A stretch of DNA of 64,000 nucleotides, from NCBI RefSeq assembly GCF_000332195.1, contig NZ_KB235922.1, positions 3,693,322-3,757,321 on the forward strand, in the 5' to 3' direction. Below the pieces are notes generated by a model. That model had not been told where the DNA came from. It made no database searches and saw nothing but the letters and a program-made list of their open reading frames with translations. Below, piece after piece: positions 34,711 through 44,593 of the stretch (the stretch's first letter is position 1; each line of letters starts with the position of its first letter). Position numbers and translations under genes: made by a program. Source of the DNA: Pleurocapsa sp. PCC 7319 (GTDB lineage: Bacteria > Cyanobacteriota > Cyanobacteriia > Cyanobacteriales > Xenococcaceae).

Positions 34711-37641
34711 ATGACTCCCTTCAGTAACGGTATTCAAGCCAACCACAAAACTACTGAGATCAAGAGATCTTCTGTAGATGAAAACGTGATTCGCATCAAG
34801 GGTGCGAGGCAACATAACTTAAAAAACGTTAATTTAGACTTGCCTCGCAATCAGTTAATCGTGTTTACTGGGGTTTCTGGTTCAGGAAAATCCTCTTTAG
34901 CTTTTGATACGATTTTTGCTGAAGGACAAAGGCGTTACGTAGAATCTCTCAGTGCCTATGCTCGTCAATTTCTAGGACAGCTAGATAAACCAGATGTTGA
35001 TGCCATTGAAGGTTTGAGTCCTGCTATTTCCATCGATCAAAAATCTACTTCTCATAATCCTCGTTCTAGTGTAGGCACGGTTACAGAAATATACGATTAC
35101 TTAAGGCTTTTATTTGGCAGGGCGGGAGAACCTCATTGTCCCAAGTGCGATCGCTCGATAGTACCTCAGACCATTGATGAAATGTGCGATCGCATCATGG
35201 AATTACCTGATCAAACCAAGTTTCTTATTCTGGCTCCGGTGGTCAGGAGTAAAAAGGGGACACACAAGCAATTATTATCTAGTTTGGCTTCTCAAGGGTA
35301 TGTCAGGGTGCGGATTAATGGCGAAGTTAAACAGTTAGATGACCAGATCAAATTAGACAAAAATTATAAACACGATATTGAGGTGGTGATAGATCGCCTA
35401 ATTAAAAAGGCAGGAATTCAAGAACGTCTGGTAGATTCACTAGCCACTTGTTTACGTCTGTCTGATGGTATTGCCGAAATAGAAATTCTGACGGCTGCTG
35501 ATAGTCAACAGAATAGTCACTCTTCGAAGATCGTTTTTTCGGAAAACTTTGCCTGTCCTGAACATGGTGCCGTAATTGAAGAATTATCACCCCGTTTATT
35601 TTCCTTTAATTCTCCTTATGGTGCTTGTCCCGCCTGTCATGGTTTAGGAAGTCATCGGACCTTTGCTCCCGAGTTAGTTGTCCCCGATCCTAAGCAACCA
35701 GTCTACAGTGCGATCGCTCCTTGGTCAGATAAAGATAATTCTTACTATCTCTCCCTGCTGCACGGGGTAGGTCAAGCTTTTGGTTTTGAAATTCAAGCTA
35801 AGTGGGAACAGCTTACAGAAGAACAACAGTCAGTTATTCTCTATGGTGCATCCGAACCAGTATATTTCCAATCAGATACCCGCAGTGGTCAACCGAAAGG
35901 ATACCATCGTCACTATTCTGGAGTTATCAAAATGTTGCAACGCAACTATCAAGAGACTAACTCCGACTCCGTCAAAAATAAACTAGAACAGTATTTAATT
36001 AATCGCCCTTGTGCTACCTGTAACGGTCAACGCCTTAAACCAGAATCCTTATCCGTTAGCTTGGGACAATATCGCATCAATGATTTAACAGGTGTACCGA
36101 TTCGCGATTGTTTAGATCGAGTCAACAATCTAAAACTAACCAATCGTCAAGCATTAATTGGAGAATTAGCCCTCAAAGAAATTAAATCTCGTCTACAATT
36201 TTTACTTGATGTCGGTTTAGACTATCTAACCCTCGATCGCGCAGCCATGACTCTATCTGGAGGAGAAGCTCAACGTATTCGTTTGGCGACTCAAATAGGT
36301 GCAGGATTGACAGGCGTACTATATGTGTTAGATGAACCCAGTATCGGTTTGCACCAACGAGATAACCATAAGTTACTGGGAACTCTGAAAAAGCTAAGAG
36401 ATCTAGGCAATACTCTAATTGTTGTTGAACATGATGAGGACACAATTTATGCTGCCGATAGCATTGTAGATATTGGTCCTAAAGCTGGAGTACACGGGGG
36501 AGATATTGTTGTTCAAGGGGATTTAAACGCTTTATTGAAGTCTGAAACCTCTCTCACAGGAGCATATTTATCAGGTAAATGCGTAATTACCACTCCCAAA
36601 GCCAGAAGAAAGGGTAAAGCTCATGGTTTAACTCTCAAAGATTGTCATCAGAATAATCTCAAACATTTTGATATCGAGATCCCCCTGGGTAAATTTGTCT
36701 GTATCACTGGGGTATCGGGTTCTGGTAAATCTACCTTGGTCAATGAATTGTTGCATCCCGCTTTAAAGCATCAACTCAGTCGCAAAGTACCTTTCCCCAA
36801 AAATCTTGGTGAAGTCAAAGGGCTACAGGCGATCGACAAAGTAATTACCATTGATCAATCTCCCATTGGCAGAACTCCGCGCTCTAATACTGCCACTTAC
36901 ACAGGAGTATTTGATTCTATTAGAGCGATCTTTGCCGAAACCATCGAAGCTAAAGCCAGGGGGTATAAAGCAGGACGATTTTCCTTTAACGTAAAAGGTG
37001 GTCGTTGCGAAGCCTGCAGTGGACAAGGGGTGAATGTTATTGAAATGAATTTTTTACCCGATGTCTATGTTCAGTGTGATGTCTGCAAAGGGGCAAGATA
37101 TAATCGTGAAACTCTACAAGTTAAATATAAAAATTCTTCCATTGCCGATGTCTTAAACATGACTGTGGAAGAAGCCTTAGAAACTTTTAAAAATATCCCC
37201 CGCGCTGCTTCCAGACTGCAAACATTAGTCGATGTTGGTTTAGGATACATAAAACTCGGACAACCAGCCCCTACTCTCTCTGGAGGAGAAGCCCAGAGAG
37301 TTAAGCTGGCTTCGGAATTATCCCGTCGCGCCACAGGTAAAACTCTTTACCTAATTGATGAACCTACCACTGGTTTATCTTTTTATGATGTTCATCATCT
37401 CTTAAATGTTCTACAACGTTTGGTCGACAAAGGTAATTCCCTGATCGTGATTGAACACAATCTAGATGTAATTCGCTGTTCCGATTGGATTATCGACCTG
37501 GGTCCCGAAGGAGGAGATCAAGGAGGAGAAATTATTGCCACAGGAACTCCAGAGGAAGTGGCTCAGAATAAACAGTCATATACAGGGCAATATCTAAAAA
37601 CTGTTTTACAGAAATACCCAGTAGGAGCTGATTTGAATTAA
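34711..37641 (+). CDS. uvrA: Excinuclease ABC subunit A
   Basis: 976 residues; damage-recognising ATPase of nucleotide excision repair. It has two ABC cassettes: GVSGSGKSSLAFDT and a second GVSGSGKSTLVNEL, with signature blocks MTLSGGEAQRIRLA and PTLSGGEAQRVKLA. Zinc-binding CxxC clusters are seen as CPKCD, CPACHGLG, CATCNGQR and CEACSGQGVNVIEM. The full family length is present. The 3' end overlaps the stop of the convergent RND pump gene by 4 bp. Confidence 0.97.
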   Translation: MTPFSNGIQANHKTTEIKRSSVDENVIRIKGARQHNLKNVNLDLPRNQLIVFTGVSGSGKSSLAFDTIFAEGQRRYVESLSAYARQFLGQLDKPDVDAIEGLSPAISIDQKSTSHNPRSSVGTVTEIYDYLRLLFGRAGEPHCPKCDRSIVPQTIDEMCDRIMELPDQTKFLILAPVVRSKKGTHKQLLSSLASQGYVRVRINGEVKQLDDQIKLDKNYKHDIEVVIDRLIKKAGIQERLVDSLATCLRLSDGIAEIEILTAADSQQNSHSSKIVFSENFACPEHGAVIEELSPRLFSFNSPYGACPACHGLGSHRTFAPELVVPDPKQPVYSAIAPWSDKDNSYYLSLLHGVGQAFGFEIQAKWEQLTEEQQSVILYGASEPVYFQSDTRSGQPKGYHRHYSGVIKMLQRNYQETNSDSVKNKLEQYLINRPCATCNGQRLKPESLSVSLGQYRINDLTGVPIRDCLDRVNNLKLTNRQALIGELALKEIKSRLQFLLDVGLDYLTLDRAAMTLSGGEAQRIRLATQIGAGLTGVLYVLDEPSIGLHQRDNHKLLGTLKKLRDLGNTLIVVEHDEDTIYAADSIVDIGPKAGVHGGDIVVQGDLNALLKSETSLTGAYLSGKCVITTPKARRKGKAHGLTLKDCHQNNLKHFDIEIPLGKFVCITGVSGSGKSTLVNELLHPALKHQLSRKVPFPKNLGEVKGLQAIDKVITIDQSPIGRTPRSNTATYTGVFDSIRAIFAETIEAKARGYKAGRFSFNVKGGRCEACSGQGVNVIEMNFLPDVYVQCDVCKGARYNRETLQVKYKNSSIADVLNMTVEEALETFKNIPRAASRLQTLVDVGLGYIKLGQPAPTLSGGEAQRVKLASELSRRATGKTLYLIDEPTTGLSFYDVHHLLNVLQRLVDKGNSLIVIEHNLDVIRCSDWIIDLGPEGGDQGGEIIATGTPEEVAQNKQSYTGQYLKTVLQKYPVGADLN

Positions 37642-40600
37642 TCCCTCAATTGCTTCGCCACAATAATATAAAGTATGGGCACAATAAACAGACTCAGAAC
37701 TGTAGCAATTACCATGCCACCAAATACTGCTGTCCCCAGTGATTGACGACTAGCCGAACCCGCCCCTGTAGCTACAACTAGTGGAAAAATTCCCAGCAGT
37801 GTAGAAATTGCCGTCATAATAATTGGTCGTAATCGCTGCTGTGCTGCTTCTAGGGCCGCTTTAGCAATGGGAATACCTTGTTCTCTAAGTTGGTTGGCAA
37901 ACTCCACAATCAGAATTGAATTTTTACTAGCCAAGCCGATCAACATCACTAAACCTACCTGACAATAAACATCATTGGGAAAACCTCTGAGAGAAGCTGC
38001 TGATAGTGCGCCCAAGATGGCAAGAGGAACTGCCAGTAGAATAATAAACGGATCGACAAAGTTTTCATATTGAGCCGCTAGAACTAGGAAGACAAAGAAC
38101 ACTCCTAAGCCGAAAATAATTGGGGCTTGACCGCCAGATTCAATTTCTTCTAAGGAAATTCCCGACCATTCATAATCCATATTCTTAGGTAAAATTTCAG
38201 CCGCGATCCGTTCCATAGCAGCGATCGCCTGACCAGAACTATAACCTGAAGCAGCAGCACCATTGATTTCAATTGAACGAAGCAAATTGTAATGATTGAT
38301 GATCTGTGGTCCTGTTACAGGAGTTACTTGGACTAAATTGCTCAGAGGAATCATCTGATTTTGGGCAGAACGAACATAGAGTTTGCCGATATCTTCGGGG
38401 TTAGAGCGAAACTCCTTGTCAGCTTGAATGTATACCCGATAAGTTCTACCAAACTCATTAAAGTCGTTGACATAACGTGAACCGAGGAAAATTTGAAGTG
38501 TATTGAGAATATCATCAATCTCGACTTCTACAGCCTTGGCTTGATTACGATCAATTTCCAACAATAGTTGGGGGGAATTAGCCGTATAAGTAGTAAAGAC
38601 GTTTTCCAGTTCGGGAGCCTGATTAGCTTTTTCTAGGATCTGACCGGCAAATTGTAAGAAAGTCTGAATATCATTATTGCCTCGGTCTTGAAGCTGAAAT
38701 ACAAAGCCTCCAAAATTTCCTAAACCCTGAATTGTGGGTGGATTAATGGCGAAGACCCTAGCATCGGGAATTGCCATCAGTTTGTCGATTACCTGACCGA
38801 GAATTCCCTGGGCTGACTGTTCGGATTTTAGGCGATCGCTCCAGGGTATAAAAGGGGTAAAAGTAGTGGCAACATTGGCTATGTTACCAGTAAAACCAAA
38901 GCCGCCAATCGAAAACGTCCCTGCCACTTCAGGTATATCCTCAAAATAGCGATCGGACTTATCGACTACTTGCTCGGTGTAGGCTAAAGAAGTTCCTTCT
39001 GGTGCTTGAATCAGTTTAATCAAATAGCCCTGGTCTTCTTCTGGCAAAAATGCCGTGGGTACATTTTGATACATCCAGACTGTTAACAACAAAAAGAAGA
39101 TAAATAGCCCCACAATAAAGGCTTTAATCCGACTTAAGGGCGATAATATACCCCGATATCCTTGACGCAAGCAGTCTATGCCACGATTAAATACAGCAAA
39201 AACTCTGCCTAACCAACCTTGTGGCTGTTGTCCTTGACGTAAAAGTAAAGCGGAAAGCGAAGGTGTCAAACTTAAAGCATTGAAAGTAGAAATAACAATC
39301 GAAAAAGCAATAGTCAGAGCAAATTGTTTATAAAGCTGCCCAGTAGTTCCAGGGAAAAAGGCTACAGGTACAAAAACCGCCAAGAGAACCAAAGAAGTTG
39401 CAATTACGGCACTTGAAAGTTCTCGCATTGCCTCCATCGCTGCTACATGGGGTTGCATTCCCTGTTCCTGTACTTTAGCCACAATGTCTTCTACTACTAC
39501 GATCGCATCATCAACTACCATCCCTGTAGCGAGAGTTAAACCAAATAGAGTCAGACTATTAATAGAAAACCCAAATAATTTGATAAAGGCAAAAGTTCCA
39601 ATCAAGGAAATCGGTATCACAATCGCAGGAACGAGGGTAGCTCGCCAGTTCTGTAAAAAGATAAACAGCACCAGGACTACTAACAACACTGCTTTAGCTA
39701 GAGTTCGCACCACTTCCCTTCCCGACTCAACTACAAACAAACTAGGGTCGTAAGGAATTTCATAGTCTATTCCTGGGGGAAAATCTTCCGCTAGTTCAGC
39801 TACTTTGGCTTTGACAGCATTGGCAACTTCTAAAGCATTACTGCCAGGAGCTTGCTGAATGCCATAACCTACTGCATTCCGACCACTATACTTAGCAAAG
39901 GTTTCATAATTTTCAGCTCCTAATTCAGCTCGTCCCACATCTTTGAGCTTAATCAGGGTCCCATCCGAACCCGATTGCAGAATCATTTCCTCAAATTGAG
40001 ACGCTTCTTTCAACCTACCTACAGCCTTGAGGGTAAGTTGATACATTTGTCCGTCTTTAGCTGGAGGTTGACCAATCCTTCCTGCTCCAACTTCTAGGTT
40101 TTGCTCGTTGAGGGCATCAACCACATCTTGAGCCGTAATACCCCGACTAGCTAATCTTTGAGGGTCTAACCACAAGCGCATAGCATAACGGCGTTCACCA
40201 AAGGGGACAATATTAGCTACCCCTCTAATTCTTCTAATTTCATCTAAGACATAGAGATCGGCATAGTTACTGATAAAGTTACTGTCATATTTACCTTCTT
40301 CTTGGCTAAAAACTGCCATGCCCAGGAGAAAATTACTGGATTGCTTAGTTACAGAAACCCCAGTTTGTCTAACTAAATCTGGTAATTGTGGTTCAGCCAA
40401 AGACACTCGATTGAGAACATCAACTGCAGCAATGTCGATGTTATAACCCTGATCGAAGGTAACTATAATCTGACTAGTGCCATCTTCAGAGCTAATCGAA
40501 TTAAGATACTTCATCCCATCAACACCATTAATCTGCCTTTCTAAAACTGTGGTGACGGTTTTTTCGACTACTTCTGCACTGGCTCCAATATAGTTGGCAG

Positions 40601-40739
40601 TTACTACCACTTGCACGGGGCTGATATCAGGATACTGTTCGACAGGTAAAGTGGGAATACTGACTAATCCCACTAACAAGACGACGATCGAACAGACAAT
40701 GGTTAAAACTGGTCGCTTGATAAAAGTTTCGATAAACAT
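37638..40739 (-). CDS. RND efflux pump, HAE1/AcrB type
   Basis: 1033 residues from the ATG at 40739 (MFIETFIKRPVLTIVCS, the standard start); a TTG six codons upstream is less likely. It has twelve-helix RND architecture with the conserved TM4 acid pair in ATGMVVDDAIVVVEDIV, two large periplasmic porter regions, and PIIMTAISTLLGIFPLVVATG near the end. It exports drugs or other hydrophobic compounds using proton flow, with the adjacent membrane-fusion protein and an outer-membrane TolC encoded elsewhere. Substrate unknown. The stop overlaps that of uvrA. Confidence 0.92.
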   Translation of the reverse strand: MFIETFIKRPVLTIVCSIVVLLVGLVSIPTLPVEQYPDISPVQVVVTANYIGASAEVVEKTVTTVLERQINGVDGMKYLNSISSEDGTSQIIVTFDQGYNIDIAAVDVLNRVSLAEPQLPDLVRQTGVSVTKQSSNFLLGMAVFSQEEGKYDSNFISNYADLYVLDEIRRIRGVANIVPFGERRYAMRLWLDPQRLASRGITAQDVVDALNEQNLEVGAGRIGQPPAKDGQMYQLTLKAVGRLKEASQFEEMILQSGSDGTLIKLKDVGRAELGAENYETFAKYSGRNAVGYGIQQAPGSNALEVANAVKAKVAELAEDFPPGIDYEIPYDPSLFVVESGREVVRTLAKAVLLVVLVLFIFLQNWRATLVPAIVIPISLIGTFAFIKLFGFSINSLTLFGLTLATGMVVDDAIVVVEDIVAKVQEQGMQPHVAAMEAMRELSSAVIATSLVLLAVFVPVAFFPGTTGQLYKQFALTIAFSIVISTFNALSLTPSLSALLLRQGQQPQGWLGRVFAVFNRGIDCLRQGYRGILSPLSRIKAFIVGLFIFFLLLTVWMYQNVPTAFLPEEDQGYLIKLIQAPEGTSLAYTEQVVDKSDRYFEDIPEVAGTFSIGGFGFTGNIANVATTFTPFIPWSDRLKSEQSAQGILGQVIDKLMAIPDARVFAINPPTIQGLGNFGGFVFQLQDRGNNDIQTFLQFAGQILEKANQAPELENVFTTYTANSPQLLLEIDRNQAKAVEVEIDDILNTLQIFLGSRYVNDFNEFGRTYRVYIQADKEFRSNPEDIGKLYVRSAQNQMIPLSNLVQVTPVTGPQIINHYNLLRSIEINGAAASGYSSGQAIAAMERIAAEILPKNMDYEWSGISLEEIESGGQAPIIFGLGVFFVFLVLAAQYENFVDPFIILLAVPLAILGALSAASLRGFPNDVYCQVGLVMLIGLASKNSILIVEFANQLREQGIPIAKAALEAAQQRLRPIIMTAISTLLGIFPLVVATGAGSASRQSLGTAVFGGMVIATVLSLFIVPILYIIVAKQLRD

Positions 40740-40783
40740 GATATCTAAAGCTGACAAAGAATATGATGGGCTATAAGTGAATT

Positions 40784-40832
40784 CGGAGTTCGGAGTTCGG
40801 AGTTCAGTAATCAGTAATCAGTAATCAGTAAT
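40784..40832. repeat. Two adjacent heptamer tracts: (CGGAGTT)x3 and (CAGTAAT)x4
   Basis: Two different 7-bp tandem arrays lie back to back in the 184-bp gap between the fusion protein and pump genes of the RND operon. Confidence 0.75.
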
Positions 40833-40923
40833 TATTCCCGATGTTGAACTTACATACGGTTAATAATTCACCAAGAAGTTTTGACTCTTGAGTCTGTTAT
40901 TCTTATCAACTAGCGGAGAGTAA

Positions 40924-42297
40924 CTAATCGCCAATAGCCAAAAACTCAGAGGGAGAAGCTTCGGTTGAAGAACTTGCCGATTCGGGCATGATGACAGCCC
41001 CATCAGAGAGATTTAACAAACCAGAAGTAATCAGAGTTTCTCCAGACTCTACCCCGTCAATAACTTGATAGTAGTTCCCTTGAATTGAACCTAATTTGAC
41101 TGGACGTTGCTCAGCTGTTTGTGTTGATTCTTCTGATTTGGTAGTTTCTGAATTTTGAGCAATAAAGACAAATGCCTGACCTCCCAAGCGGGTAATCGCC
41201 GAAGCGGGTATTAAAACTCCTGAAACTTGCTCCCAAATTATTCTGGCTCGAACAAATTGCTTATCTCGTAGTTTCCCCTGGGGATTGGGAAAATTAGCTT
41301 TTGCCAAAACAGTCTGAGATGTCGTATCTACTGTAGGAGAGATAAAACTAATCGTGCCCACTATTAAAGGTTCTCCTCCTGGAGATGTCCTGAGTTCTAC
41401 TGGCAAACCAATACTTAATTTAGTAGTATCTTCAATCGAAACAGCAAGACGTAATTCCAAAGCTTGGTTTTGGGTAATTGTGGTTAGAGTGTCAGTAATT
41501 TCGACATAATCTCCAATCTTGACGGGAATATCGCCGATATTTCCTGTCAGTGGGGCAACTACTTCTGTATCTTTTAGATTTTCCTGTTCTAAATCTGCTT
41601 CTGCTTCTGCTTGCCTAAGATCGGCATTAGCAGCCTCTATCGCCGCTTCCGCAGCTTGGATTCGCTTTTGAGCCGCTTCAAAGCTAGCCAGGGCAGCTTG
41701 GCGATCGCGTTTAACTCGGTCTAGATCTTGGGCGGATTGCGCTCCTTCGGAAACTAGAAAACTTGTCCGTTTCAATTCTTCTTTTTGTAACTCTAACTCT
41801 GCTGCCTCCTTAGATGTTTCTGCTTCAGCTGCTCTGAGTTCTGATTCAGCTCGGTTAAGAGAGGCTTTTAAAGAATTGATCCTCGCGATCGCACTATTTA
41901 GTTGAGCCTGATTTTTATCGGGTCGAAGTTGAATTAGAGGTGTTCCTTGATTAACATTGTCGCCAGAACTAATTAAAATGTTGACAATTCTTCCTTCGGC
42001 TTCTGGTCGTAAATTTACTCTTTGACGAGCCTCAAGTGCGCCGACAAATTCGGAAGTATTATTAATTTTACTAACTTCTAACTGTTGCAGTCTTACGGGA
42101 ATGGCAGGAGTAGATTGATTCTCTGTCGTCAGAGGAGCATTATTTTGCTTCAGCCATAGCCAACTGACACCGCCACCACAAAGTATTGTCAAACTCAACA
42201 ATACCCAGAGCCATTTTGAGGGACGATTCTCTGCTGGGGAGGATTCAAATTCTTCAAACTTCTCGTTGAACGGATTAGCAAATTCAGAAGATTTCAT
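40924..42297 (-). CDS. RND membrane-fusion protein (AcrA/HlyD family)
   Basis: 457 residues. A membrane anchor at about 28-50 (KWLWVLLSLTILCGGGVSWL) precedes the beta-barrel and lipoyl strands (VNLRPEAEGRIVNILISSGD, TEVVAPLTGNIGDIPVKIGD). A long Ala/Glu/Gln-rich coiled coil at about 128-230 and a TVLAKANFPNPQGKLRDKQF domain follow. It bridges the pump to the outer-membrane channel. It is the first gene of the pair; transcription must cross the heptamer tracts to reach the pump gene. Confidence 0.9.
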   Translation of the reverse strand: MKSSEFANPFNEKFEEFESSPAENRPSKWLWVLLSLTILCGGGVSWLWLKQNNAPLTTENQSTPAIPVRLQQLEVSKINNTSEFVGALEARQRVNLRPEAEGRIVNILISSGDNVNQGTPLIQLRPDKNQAQLNSAIARINSLKASLNRAESELRAAEAETSKEAAELELQKEELKRTSFLVSEGAQSAQDLDRVKRDRQAALASFEAAQKRIQAAEAAIEAANADLRQAEAEADLEQENLKDTEVVAPLTGNIGDIPVKIGDYVEITDTLTTITQNQALELRLAVSIEDTTKLSIGLPVELRTSPGGEPLIVGTISFISPTVDTTSQTVLAKANFPNPQGKLRDKQFVRARIIWEQVSGVLIPASAITRLGGQAFVFIAQNSETTKSEESTQTAEQRPVKLGSIQGNYYQVIDGVESGETLITSGLLNLSDGAVIMPESASSSTEASPSEFLAIGD

Positions 42298-42540
42298 CTT
42301 TCCTAAGGATCTGTTCCGATCCTAGATAATTACTAGTAGCTCTTCTTAATTAAATGAAGTACATTCTTGACGGACAACTGACTGTGGAGAGATCACATTA
42401 CCAGTGTTCTCAACCTTAAGGGACAATCGGGAAGAAATAGGGATGCACTTGGAAATAAATTGAATACGGTAATGTAGCCAAAAACTGTAGTTCTACTACT
42501 AAAGATTTATACAGGTGAGATAGAGTCATCAAATTAATGC

Positions 42541-42978
42541 CTACACTGTACTAACCAAAAAGACATCTTGTTTTTCTAAGGCTGCTTGTCTAAACTTAAA
42601 AGCCTTTTGATATTCATCATCTTGGAATAATTTGAAGAAGTACTCCCGTCGAGGATACTGTCCAATCGCAACAATATCCCATTGGGTCGAATTATCTCCG
42701 ATTAAACTACCTTCAACAATCCCTCGGAGAATGAAATGTCCGCCAACCTGAGAAACTTTAGGAACACTGGTTTTAACATAGACTGCAAAGGCTTCCCTTC
42801 CAGCCATTTCTTTTCCACTGATTAAAGTTGAATCGGCGCGATCGCTAAACTTGAAAAAGTTAACAACTGTCAGGGGTGAGTTCATATCCCCACTAAGGAG
42901 AGTTTCCCATTGTTTAGCCGTTGGTAATCCTTGACCAGAACCATAAATATTAATCAGATTTTCGGTTGAATATTGCAT
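42541..42978 (-). CDS. DUF1330-like small protein
   Basis: 145 residues of ferredoxin-like (dimeric alpha-beta barrel) character: SPLTVVNFFKFSDRAD, AFAVYVKTSVPKVSQVGGHF, WDIVAIGQYPRREYF. Resembles DUF1330/NIPSNAP-type proteins, whose role is mostly unknown. A 31-codon frame with its own ribosome site lies just upstream. Confidence 0.6.
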   Translation of the reverse strand: MQYSTENLINIYGSGQGLPTAKQWETLLSGDMNSPLTVVNFFKFSDRADSTLISGKEMAGREAFAVYVKTSVPKVSQVGGHFILRGIVEGSLIGDNSTQWDIVAIGQYPRREYFFKLFQDDEYQKAFKFRQAALEKQDVFLVSTV

Positions 42979-42989
42979 AATATCTCCAA

Positions 42990-43085
42990 TTATCTTTTTT
43001 TTGACAGGTATGAACGTTCGACATATTTCACCTGATAAAAAGTATCTAGAGTTTTCTGTCGTTTGGGAGGTAGTGCATTTGTCAT
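42990..43085 (-). CDS. Putative 31-residue leader peptide or small protein
   Basis: ATG at 43085 with AGGAG 8 nt upstream; 31 codons rich in Lys/Arg/Tyr (MTNALPPKRQKTLDTFYQVK, then YVERSYLSKKR). It ends 11 bp before the DUF1330-like start. It could be a real small protein, a leader peptide, or the remnant of a longer gene. Confidence 0.35.
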   Translation of the reverse strand: MTNALPPKRQKTLDTFYQVKYVERSYLSKKR

Positions 43086-43138
43086 GGTCGGATCTCCTAA
43101 CACTTAAGTCAGTTTGAAAAAAGAAAATAACTGAGCTG

Positions 43139-43573
43139 TTACTTAGCAGCGATAAACTTCAAGCGCAGCAAGTCATTGCCTGTTTTGTCATGGACTTTTT
43201 CTTCAATTTTCTCGAACCCATAATTGGAGTAGAATTTTCGTCCTATCGAGTTTTTAGTGAATACTTCAACCTCAAGACTTCCACGTAATTCCTGGGCTTT
43301 ATCCATCAAAGCTTTACCAATCCCTTTTCCGTGATATGAAGGTTGTAAGAATATTCCACCGACTTCATTACCTATGAGTGCAATAAACCCAATAACCTTT
43401 CCGTCTAGCTCGGCTACCCAAGTTTCCGCATTGGGCAGATATAACTCAGCGATATTTATTCGCTCTTGCGCCAAAAAATCTTCTTCTAAAAATGGGTGAG
43501 CCATCTTTGAAGCGCTCTCCCAAGATGAAATTACTGCTTTCAAATCATCATCAGTGTATTGTCGTATTTGCAT
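43139..43573 (-). CDS. GNAT-family N-acetyltransferase
   Basis: 144 residues: opening QIRQYTDDDLKAVISSWESA, TWVAELDGKVIGFIAL, the acetyl-CoA loop PSYHGKGIGKALMDKA, and FTKNSIGRKFYSNYGFEKIE near the end, the usual GNAT layout. It lies with small stress-type genes; substrate unknown. Confidence 0.85.
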   Translation of the reverse strand: MQIRQYTDDDLKAVISSWESASKMAHPFLEEDFLAQERINIAELYLPNAETWVAELDGKVIGFIALIGNEVGGIFLQPSYHGKGIGKALMDKAQELRGSLEVEVFTKNSIGRKFYSNYGFEKIEEKVHDKTGNDLLRLKFIAAK

Positions 43574-43583
43574 AATTGTTTTT

Positions 43584-43615
43584 CTTTAGCCTTTAGCCTT
43601 TAGCTTTTGGCTTTT
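43584..43615. repeat. Heptamer tract (CTTTAGC)n
   Basis: Four or five copies, partly diverged (CTTTAGC, CTTTTGG, CTTTTAG), just upstream of the acetyltransferase gene. Confidence 0.55.
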
Positions 43616-43705
43616 AGCTATTAGCCTTAGTTTAAGTTATCCGTCTAACAGCTATAGCGAAGATAAAGGGCTTCACTCAAAAGTTAACCATTAATCGTAT
43701 TGATA

Positions 43706-43897
43706 TCAGCAAAACTTCGGTATGAGACGAGCGATCACTCTTTGATTTCCCTGATTTATGGACTGAATCACCAGCGGTGCTTGGATACCAAGTATCTGGT
43801 CGACAATAGACGAGTTGAATATCATCAACATGGCACAAGTAAATGAGAAAACAGCATTTGCTATAAGGGCAATTCGTAATGGTAGTGAGCTATTCAT
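43706..43897 (-). pseudogene. Truncated small membrane protein (N-terminal part only)
   Basis: 63 codons: a start MNSSLPLRIALIANAVFSFT, one hydrophobic segment, and an ILGIQAPLVIQSI stretch that looks like the beginning of a four-helix membrane protein, followed by an unrelated polar tail (NQGNQRVIARLIPKFC). The expected later helices are missing, so it is probably a 3'-truncated gene. It diverges from the MarR regulator. Confidence 0.45.
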
Positions 43898-44044
43898 CGG
43901 AATCTCCTTGATTATGTTGTTGTCGCAAAAACTTTTAAGTGAGGTCGTGAAGCCGATACCGAAGACTGCGCGATAGGCAAATCGCTTTGCTATCTATGTA
44001 AATTTGGTTGACAATAAGTTTATGTTAGTGTGAGATTTTTATTT

Positions 44045-44518
44045 ATGTCAACCAGGTTTACAAAAAGAGACATTCCGATGGTGGAGAGTCAATCGCTCCA
44101 ATTGTTTTTTGGCGCAACAAAGATGAACGAACAAATATCTCTTTACCTATCCAATGCTTTGAAAGAGAGGGGATATCAATCTATAACTCCTTGTGTTCTC
44201 AGATTTCTGAGCGCGCTAGAATGTGGCACTAACTATGGTTCAGAAATTGCCCGCAGCCTGTGCATCTCTAGGCAAATGGTTGCCAAAAAAGTAAAAGAAT
44301 TATGCTGTATGGGATATTTAGAGCAAGTTGACGGCAAAGGAAAACAAAAGGAAATACTATTTACCGAATTAGGCGAACACTTAATGTCAGATTCAAGACA
44401 ACTTCTAGCAGAACTTGATGAGATTTTATGTGAAAAACTTGATCGATCTTCGCTTCAAGAAACAGTCGAGAGATTAAAAGGCATTCAAGCAATCGTGTCA
44501 CATATTGATCGAGATTAA
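44045..44518 (+). CDS. MarR-family transcriptional regulator
   Basis: About 157 residues from the ATG at 44045 (a GTG at 44030 is also possible). A winged helix is visible as SALECGTNYGSEIARSLCIS, RQMVAKKVKELCCMGYLEQV, and the wing DGKGKQKEILFTELG. Family proteins are dimeric repressors answering to phenolics, oxidants or drugs. Targets are probably neighbours such as the truncated membrane-protein gene on the other strand; this is inference. Confidence 0.82.
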   Translation: MSTRFTKRDIPMVESQSLQLFFGATKMNEQISLYLSNALKERGYQSITPCVLRFLSALECGTNYGSEIARSLCISRQMVAKKVKELCCMGYLEQVDGKGKQKEILFTELGEHLMSDSRQLLAELDEILCEKLDRSSLQETVERLKGIQAIVSHIDRD

Positions 44519-44593
44519 GATATTTGCAACTATGCCACAATCCTCTAATTTATAGACTTAAATTTGTCTCAAGGCATCTATGCAAGTAAAGAC

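Noticed and set aside
36182-36445. 87-codon minus-strand frame inside uvrA
   Set aside because: Lies opposite the highly conserved UvrA signature region; composition follows from the uvrA codons.
40784-40832. Possible CRISPR-like array
   Set aside because: Units are perfect 7-mers without spacers; these are STRR tracts, and no cas gene occurs in the window.
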